A stretch of 64,000 nt of DNA from a bacterium (GTDB taxonomy: Bacteria; Cyanobacteriota; Vampirovibrionia; Obscuribacterales; Obscuribacteraceae), in the NCBI GenBank assembly GCA_018062085.1, contig JAGOSY010000002.1, forward strand, positions 310,001-374,000, in the 5' to 3' direction. The notes below the pieces were generated by a model. It made no database searches, was not told the origin of the DNA, and was given only the letters and a program-made list of their open reading frames with translations. Shown piece by piece: positions 59,546 to 64,000 of the stretch. Each line of letters begins with the position of its first letter. Position 1 is the first letter of the stretch. Both the position numbers and the translations under genes were made by a program.

Positions 59546-60688
59546 ATGACTGAGATCAACAAACACTTCCTTGCACTGGGCTTAGACCCTTCTGCAACTC
59601 CGGCACAGGTCAAAGAAGCTCGCCTTTGGTACACCAAAGCTTTCCACCCAGATCGCTTCCCTAAAAACTCAACAGATCAAAAAAAAGCCGAAGAAAAGCA
59701 AAAGGAAATAAACCTGGCCTTCGAGCAGATCACAGACTGGTTTGCTAAGGGCGGTTCTCCTACCAAGCACAAGCAATCTCCTACCCAGGCAAAAAAGGTA
59801 ATCACCTTCATTGAGCAACTGGACGAGTATGTGTCTTTTATGGCGAACTCAGAAAGGGCCTACCGCACTATCGAAAACATTTGCTGCGACCTTCAATCAT
59901 TCGTGCTGTGGTTAGAGCGGCATTCCGTCGCCAAACAAGTGGACGATAACATTGCCCCGCTCGTAATCACGTATTCTGATAGCCTAGCTGAGAGTGGCTA
60001 CAAGCCACTGACGATAGCCAGACACATTCATTCAATTCGAGGCTGGTTGATTTTCTGTAAAGTCGACGCCGCCTTTGCCTTAGAGTTGGCGGCGCAATTT
60101 AAGGCTTCATTTACGCCACAGCTAAAGAGCCTGACTGAAACCCAGACAGCAAAGCTGTTGGCATCAGCAAAAAGACACGCTAAGAACCAGGATCGGCTGG
60201 TAGTCGAATTCTTGCTCTACACAGGGCTCACAGCAAGAGAAATGTGTGAGCTCAATTGGAGCGACGTGACCGTGAAGAAGATTCCCGGCTCAAAGAACAA
60301 GACTGTTGTGCTCGAAGTTGCTGGACGCTCTGGATTCCGCGATATTCCAGCTAGTGCGAAGGCGGTAAGTGTTTTAGAAGAACTGGGTATGAAAGCCTAC
60401 CTGGCGGCAGGCAAGAAAGCCATTAACGTACCTGTGTTCGAAGCAAATGGTATGGCCTTAACTCCAAAAATGGTGCATTACTGCGTAACCCAGTGCGGCG
60501 CCACTGCGTCTGTGAATGCGACACCCTCTTCACTGCGCAACTCGTTTGCACTGAAACTTGCTTCTTCGAAAGCCTCAAAATCGCACCTGGCTCATTATTT
60601 GGGCATTTCGGAACAATCAGCTGGCGCATACTATCCTAAAAACCAAGTACAGTTTAAAGACCTTGTGGAAATTTCGAATAAAGCATAA
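59546..60688 (+). CDS. J-domain fused to a degenerate tyrosine recombinase-like domain
   Basis: The first ~65 residues are a J-domain: FLALGLDPSATPAQVKEAR and the invariant HPD in KAFHPDRFP (34-36), then EINLAFEQI. After a Lys/Gln linker, residues ~85-185 match a SAM-like core-binding domain (FIEQLDEYVSFMANSERAYR). Residues ~195-375 match a tyrosine recombinase catalytic domain: FLLYTGLTAREMCELNWSD (R231 near box I but shifted), LRNSFALKLA (R331; the usual His after the Arg is Asn) and the final AYYP (Y362/Y363). The expected box-II histidines, HxLRH and the GH pair, are mostly lost. It may bind DNA without full cutting activity. No neighbours explain it. Confidence 0.75.
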   Translation: MTEINKHFLALGLDPSATPAQVKEARLWYTKAFHPDRFPKNSTDQKKAEEKQKEINLAFEQITDWFAKGGSPTKHKQSPTQAKKVITFIEQLDEYVSFMANSERAYRTIENICCDLQSFVLWLERHSVAKQVDDNIAPLVITYSDSLAESGYKPLTIARHIHSIRGWLIFCKVDAAFALELAAQFKASFTPQLKSLTETQTAKLLASAKRHAKNQDRLVVEFLLYTGLTAREMCELNWSDVTVKKIPGSKNKTVVLEVAGRSGFRDIPASAKAVSVLEELGMKAYLAAGKKAINVPVFEANGMALTPKMVHYCVTQCGATASVNATPSSLRNSFALKLASSKASKSHLAHYLGISEQSAGAYYPKNQVQFKDLVEISNKA

Positions 60689-61066
60689 CCGTCGCAGGCC
60701 AACCGAAAGCGCCTAAGTCATCGGAGCTCGTCGCCACAAGAAGGACATCGCCAAACCATGAACCCTCTGGCCTAGATACAGTTAACACAGTGCCAACAAC
60801 CAGTGCCAATTCAACTACGCCCAAACTGGTACGGAAAAAGCTTCTCAAGAAGCGATAATCGGCAGAGCCTCACCTTGAGCAAGATGACCTAAAATACTTA
60901 TTGGTACCCAGCGTTCCAAGCCACCAAAACCCGCATGGTTGTCTCGCTTTTCTTGGGGATATAGCCTAACTCGTTCATTTAAGGCCATCTTAATCTAGCA
61001 CACTCTATAGTAGAATTTTTCAAAAAAATAAAGAAAAAGTGCCTCCGGTGAGAGTGGCATAAAAGT

Positions 61067-61100
61067 CAGTCGCTCTTCTCTTTGCTGAGAAGAGCGACTG
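61067..61100 (-). terminator. Strong hairpin terminator downstream of the 61271 gene
   Basis: A 14-bp perfect stem (61067-61080 with 61087-61100) with a 6-base loop. On the minus strand it is followed by ACTTTTA, suitable for ending transcription that comes from the minus-strand gene at 61271-61975, about 170 bases upstream. On the plus strand only TAAAAA follows. Confidence 0.6.
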
Positions 61101-61249
61101 TAAAAATACTCGTCTAACGCTAGCTTTATGGTGAGGAGGTGTAATCGCGTCCAAATCTAGAGCGACCGCTAGCTTAAGCGATGAGCAATACCGTAAGCTT
61201 CATCCGGACGATACATATACATAGTTCCAATTCCAAATATATCATCTGC

Positions 61250-61269
61250 GGAAGTCCGCTAGGACTTCC
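61250..61269 (-). other. 8-bp hairpin right after the stop of the 61271 gene
   Basis: GGAAGTCC-GCTA-GGACTTCC is a perfect inverted repeat starting one base beyond the stop codon. It lacks a T-run, so its role in termination or mRNA stability is uncertain. Confidence 0.35.
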
Positions 61270-61270
61270 A

Positions 61271-61975
61271 CTATGCCAATTTTTCGAAGAACTTAGACAA
61301 TGGGATTATTGTGGGAACACTAAAACCCCGTGAACGATAACCCTCAGTGTAGGCTCCTCTTTGTGGGTGCACGACGAGAGACTCGTTTTTAAAAGCGAAT
61401 CGACCCACGAGCGCTTCAACTTCACTGAGAGCCGCTTGCAAAATTAGCCTCCTTGCTTTTTCCTGTGTTTTAAGATCAGTTATGGTGACATACAAAAGAG
61501 TTGATTGGCAACCAAAGCCAGTTATTTGCAGTTCTGGTTCAATTAGATATCTTGAGGTTCGTGTAACTTTTGCGGTCCAGTAAATCGGTGTTTCATTCTT
61601 TTTCTCTAAAAGTCGAATACGAGAGGACTCTATCGGCTCAAGTTCAGCACATTCCTTCTGTGCAAGTTCAAAAAGTACCCTTGCTATTATGTTGGTCCAA
61701 TATTCTTGGGCCAAGGTACCAACTTGGGGCACGGCTACGCCAATCGCAACGTTAAATACTCTCTTGCTAACAATTGGAACAATTCCAATTAGTTGAAACT
61801 CTCCAATCGGCAAATCACTAATTCCGATATCTATAAAGTCATAAGATGCTAAGCGATATTGATATTCATAACGTAGAAGTGCACAAAATCGCACTCCAAG
61901 TTGGGCGCACTCCCCCAGCGGATCTAACGGGTTCAGGCCTACACCTATCTCTTTTATCAATCGATTACTTGGCAT
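61271..61975 (-). CDS. Unknown protein, second gene of an overlapping pair
   Basis: The 234-residue soluble-looking protein has no signal peptide, catalytic motif or recognised family. Its N-terminal half includes LGECAQLGVRFCALLRYEYQ and a beta-rich centre; the C-terminal half includes KTQEKARRLILQAALSEVEA and VHPQRGAYTEGYRSRG. The ATG at 61975 lies inside the end of the upstream gene (overlap 11 bases), so the pair is cotranscribed. Composition is AT-richer than the main genome part of the window. Position next to mobile-element relics and a toxin tip raises the possibility of an immunity or cargo gene, without direct evidence. Confidence 0.55.
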   Translation of the reverse strand: MPSNRLIKEIGVGLNPLDPLGECAQLGVRFCALLRYEYQYRLASYDFIDIGISDLPIGEFQLIGIVPIVSKRVFNVAIGVAVPQVGTLAQEYWTNIIARVLFELAQKECAELEPIESSRIRLLEKKNETPIYWTAKVTRTSRYLIEPELQITGFGCQSTLLYVTITDLKTQEKARRLILQAALSEVEALVGRFAFKNESLVVHPQRGAYTEGYRSRGFSVPTIIPLSKFFEKLA

Positions 61976-62285
61976 TATTTTCCGATTCTATCGTTTTGGG
62001 GTCAGCTATACTGGGCCAAATATTTCCCAATACTTCGTCTCTATCGGTTGGAAAACCTATTCTATAAAGATCAGCCATATAGACATCTGAGTCGCAAAAT
62101 GACCTTCGAAATAATAACTCTTCAAAATCCAACATATGAATTTCTACGGTTTCTTTTTTCTGAAGCTTTCTTGGGAAACCTGACACATTGTCCAAGTTAT
62201 CAAATGGAATATCTCCATTCGACAGTCTCGCATCGACCCAAATTACTCCGTTGGTCACACGATTTAAAAGAATTAGCTTTCGCAA
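61965..62285 (-). CDS. Unknown protein, first gene of an overlapping pair
   Basis: The 106-residue acidic protein starts at a TTG (MRKLILLNRVTNG) and contains EIHMLDFEELLFRR and DVYMADLYRIGFPTDRDEV. No family recognised. The absence of a signal peptide suggests a cytoplasmic protein. It ends with an 11-base overlap with the following 234-residue gene. Size and charge are compatible with an immunity protein to a toxin encoded upstream, but the toxin gene is over a kilobase away and separated by mobile-element debris, so this is a guess. Confidence 0.5.
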   Translation of the reverse strand: MRKLILLNRVTNGVIWVDARLSNGDIPFDNLDNVSGFPRKLQKKETVEIHMLDFEELLFRRSFCDSDVYMADLYRIGFPTDRDEVLGNIWPSIADPKTIESENNAK

Positions 62286-62372
62286 GACAATACCCTACAG
62301 CAATATAGGAAGATATTATCGCAGACTGCCGTTGTAGAAGTTATAGTGGGCTAAGGTTATTGTGAACATTTG

Positions 62373-62386
62373 GGCTCTGTTGCAAA
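62373..62386 (+). mobile_element. Solo IS6/IS26-like terminal inverted repeat
   Basis: GGCTCTGTTGCAAA is the typical 14-base end of IS6-family elements (IS26, IS240 and relatives). No transposase or second end is seen nearby. It lies 7 bases from the end of the integrase relic, suggesting an old insertion or deletion junction. The short length allows chance. Confidence 0.4.
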
Positions 62387-62392
62387 AAATAC

Positions 62393-62880
62393 CTAAATTT
62401 CTAAATTCACAACAGCTCTTTGGTAATCATCTTCGATGGAAGCAAGGGACAGGTGCTGGTAAAGCTCTAGTGAATACAAATGCTTCAGCCGAGACTTAGA
62501 TAGATAGTCATTGTCTTCGTGAGTCTCCATGTAGGTCTGGAGGGCAAGCCGGAAGTCAGAAGGAAACAGAATGTACCGGTTCTTGCCCCTTTTGCCATTA
62601 TCGATGAAGATTTTGCAGCCGCCCAGATCAACGTCACTGACTCGGATGCTGACCACTCACCCGAACAGCTATATATAGCATCAGCTCGTGTTGGGTATCG
62701 CCGCACTTTTGGACAGTCTTAAAGAACTTTTTGAGTTCAGCCAGCGATAGCAACTCCGGTAAACGCCGCTATTTCTTGGACTTTTCCATCTTTAACTTCA
62801 GGCGAATCTGCTGACAGACTGCAATGAAAGCGTCATACGAACGGCGATGCTGTCGGACAACGCGAATAATTTTCTCGACT
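62393..62880 (-). pseudogene. Broken tyrosine-type integrase
   Basis: Three reading frames of the minus strand carry pieces of one integrase. The 5' part (62880 down) gives DAFIAVCQQIRLKLK, an internal TAG, then LPELLSLAELKKFFKTVQKC and HELMLYIAV. After a frameshift it continues VSIRVSDVDLGGCKIFIDN and KRGKNRYILFPSDFRLALQT, as in the central beta-hairpin region (conserved Lys). It then jumps to LELYQHLSLASIEDDYQRA, the C-terminal nucleophile Tyr region. The box-II His/Arg segment of about 80 residues is missing. So at least one stop, one frameshift and one internal deletion. Type is that of integrases ending YQHLSLxxxE. Confidence 0.7.
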
Positions 62881-62959
62881 GCCGCGGAGTTCGCAATTTA
62901 ATTTGACGCCAATCAACTGCTGGGCTTTTGGGGTATAGACTTGGTCACTGACTATCTCT

Positions 62960-63480
62960 TTTGGCACTGTTGAGAGAGATCCGAGTGATTTGAAAAAGCT
63001 CCGCAATTCTGTCGCTTTTCACTCATGAGATGCGCGTCCTATTCACCATTTCCATTAAGCCCTCGCGGGCACCGTTCGGGCCTTCATCTCTTACTGCTGC
63101 TGCTTACCTAATTCGGCGCTTGCCTGTTTGCCAGAAACTACTAGGCCCTCTGCTGACTTCTGCACAGAGTTCAACTGCCCTCGCGGACAGTTCAGTCTTT
63201 CTTTCAAGACACGTGCAGGCCTCCCGGGGTAAGCTCAACCACTTTTCCCTGCACAACCGCCGGATCTACAACCGCATCCCTTGACGACTCGGGACTTCGC
63301 AATTATTTGCTCGCTCGTAAGAATACGATTGCCTTTTATCCGATTCCTGTTCGTCAGCTCGCTGATTTTCCACGCTTCTCTCCGACCTCACGTCACGATT
63401 TAGCCCTTGCGCTTCACTACATCGTCATCAGGTTGTGTAAGGACTTTCACCTCCAGTTGTTGAACATGGCCGGCACACAA
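62960..63480 (-). mobile_element. Leader-like region of a decayed mobile element next to the integrase
   Basis: The stretch is unlike the genes around it. It contains long pieces (for example CAGGCCTCCCGGGGTAAGCT at 63217-63236, then CTCAACCACTTTTCCCTGCA) that I remember as recurring in many unrelated genomes beside mobile elements, where false ORFs are often annotated. It precedes the integrase relic on the minus strand, as a 5' leader would. Element type and ends are not defined. Confidence 0.35.
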
Positions 63481-63483
63481 AAT

Positions 63484-63513
63484 GGGAGACTCCATCGATT
63501 GATAGAGTCTCCC
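63484..63513 (-). terminator. Intrinsic terminator of the toxin-like gene
   Basis: GGGAGACTC pairs with GAGTCTCCC across a 12-base loop. On the minus strand it is followed by ATTTTG, and it lies ten bases beyond the stop codon of the gene at 63523. This makes it a good intrinsic terminator, so any immunity gene downstream would need its own promoter. Confidence 0.6.
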
Positions 63514-63522
63514 GCGATCTAA

Positions 63523-64000
63523 TTACTGAATTATGTTTCCCCATGGGAAATTGGTGACAGGACGGCCTTGACCGGGATTGTTAAGAGCCCACGTTCCGAT
63601 CAATGACCATTCTATTATCCGGGCAGACAATCTATCGGGTGTAATGTATAGAATACGCTCACCGAATCCAAGGTAAGTCGCCTGTCGACTTGACCGCTCA
63701 AAGGAATAGTCACCAGACTGTCCAATTCCATATTTGTAGACTTTTCCACTTGGGTACAGCAGCTCATAAACGTATGAGCCGTTTCCGTTGACAAGCTTAT
63801 TCCCGTGTACTGTCGGGCCGTATTCCGGTTGATAAAGGTAAGTCTCAATCGACTTGTAGAAATCGCCGATGGCACCCGGCAGTCGGCTCGCTCCAACAAC
63901 AAGAATGCCACCTGCGATAATCAATTGCCCAGCTGGCGTACGCGCGCCCAAGGCACCTAGAGCAATGGCAGACGCTGGCGTTGTCTGACTGCCAGCAATG
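63523..64000 (-). CDS. C-terminal part of a probable polymorphic toxin, GIY-YIG/URI-like nuclease tip (5' end outside window)
   Basis: The frame is open to the right edge (no stop between 63951 and 64000), so the TTG at 63951 is probably internal. About 158 residues are visible. The first ~40 are hydrophobic Ala/Gly-rich (PAGQLIIAGGILVVGASRLPG). The tip reads YVYELLYPSGKVYKYGIGQS, FERSSRQATYLG, SARIIEWSLIGTWALNNPGQ and RPVTNFPWGN. The order Y-x-YxxG..., Arg, Glu, Asn follows the GIY-YIG (URI-fold) nuclease pattern seen in C-terminal toxin tips of Rhs-type proteins. An orthodox neighbouring immunity gene is not seen directly downstream. Family assignment is from motif order, not from a search. 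Confidence 0.6.
   Translation of the reverse strand, partial: IAGSQTTPASAIALGALGARTPAGQLIIAGGILVVGASRLPGAIGDFYKSIETYLYQPEYGPTVHGNKLVNGNGSYVYELLYPSGKVYKYGIGQSGDYSFERSSRQATYLGFGERILYITPDRLSARIIEWSLIGTWALNNPGQGRPVTNFPWGNIIQ

Larger units (their letters stand above)
60689..61270. other. Long non-coding or decayed stretch after the recombinase-like gene
   Basis: No gene is supported here over ~580 bases. It contains a 14-bp-stem terminator-like hairpin (61067-61100), an A-rich track near 61021, and a short coding-like tail on the minus strand (61169-61258, reading DDIFGIGTMYMYRPDEAYGI). A minus-strand open stretch at 60654-60848 reads GTVLTVSRPEGSWFGDVLL, SH3b-like. The tail and this stretch look like leftovers of genes rather than genes. 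Confidence 0.4.

Noticed and set aside
60654..60848. Minus-strand open frame with an SH3b-like string (GTVLTVSRPEGSWFGDVLL)
   Set aside because: It has no good start, overlaps the end of the recombinase-like gene, and has no second SH3 landmark. I treat it as possible remnant only.
63030..63284. Plus-strand open frame with SRHVQASRGKLNHF
   Set aside because: This type of frame recurs in mobile leader DNA and is usually a false ORF; it has no ribosome binding site or domain.
1..64000. CRISPR arrays, rRNA or tRNA genes
   Set aside because: No regular direct-repeat/spacer series and no tRNA-like T-loop or rRNA landmark caught my eye. I could not run a dedicated scan, so short tRNA genes cannot be fully excluded.

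Overview
The window is a chromosomal segment of a Gram-negative-type bacterium. Lipid A synthesis and export genes (lpxB, an msbA-like ABC exporter), two RND pumps with an adaptor and a TolC-like protein, a lipobox lipoprotein and many Sec signal peptides all imply an outer membrane. Mid-range GC, frequent TTG/GTG starts, many secreted proteins without a family, TPR proteins and a secreted Tudor-knot protein recall Melainabacteria/Vampirovibrionia of the Obscuribacter type. That placement is from memory and is not proven by any marker gene here.

Layout. 1-6.5 kb: the end of a membrane protein, then a tight minus-strand operon secG-ubiE/menG-lpxB-msbA-like-TPR/metalloprotease. 6.5-14.4 kb: sulfide:quinone oxidoreductase-like flavoprotein, a triple YbjQ-like protein, ruvX, sixA, a polytopic membrane protein, a long-chain acyl-CoA ligase, a cutA remnant and a two-domain deoxyribosyltransferase/amidohydrolase-like protein. 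14.6-33.5 kb: housekeeping and hypothetical genes, including a DUF3465-like lipoprotein, a second acyl-CoA ligase, a GH63-like glucosidase, an Hpt-like protein, a GlcG-like protein, a second secreted metallopeptidase, a DUF2156-like protein, an MscS-like channel, a rhodanese and a large SF2 helicase. 33.7-39.4 kb: a LolD/MacB-type ABC transporter, a CrtC/AttH-like secreted protein and a TPR protein. 39.5-45.6 kb: hydrogenase maturation genes hypF-hypC-hypD-hypE on the minus strand, and divergently a nickel/cobalt permease whose ribosome binding site lies in a hairpin. 45.7-55.5 kb: an RND efflux operon (two paralogous pumps plus adaptor) divergent from a TolC-like gene across a promoter with four GTTTAC(C) boxes.

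55.5-59.2 kb holds hypothetical exported and membrane proteins. 59.2-64 kb is an accessory region with weaker coding density. It has a J-domain fused to a degenerate tyrosine recombinase behind two 26-bp direct repeats, two overlapping unknown genes, an IS6-like terminal repeat, a broken integrase with a mobile-element-like leader, and the C-terminal tip of a probable GIY-YIG-type polymorphic toxin that runs off the right edge.

The best candidate for something undescribed is the J-domain/recombinase-like fusion with its repeat array. Next are the RBS hairpin at the nickel permease, the helicase with a built-in membrane hairpin and the variant LpxB.
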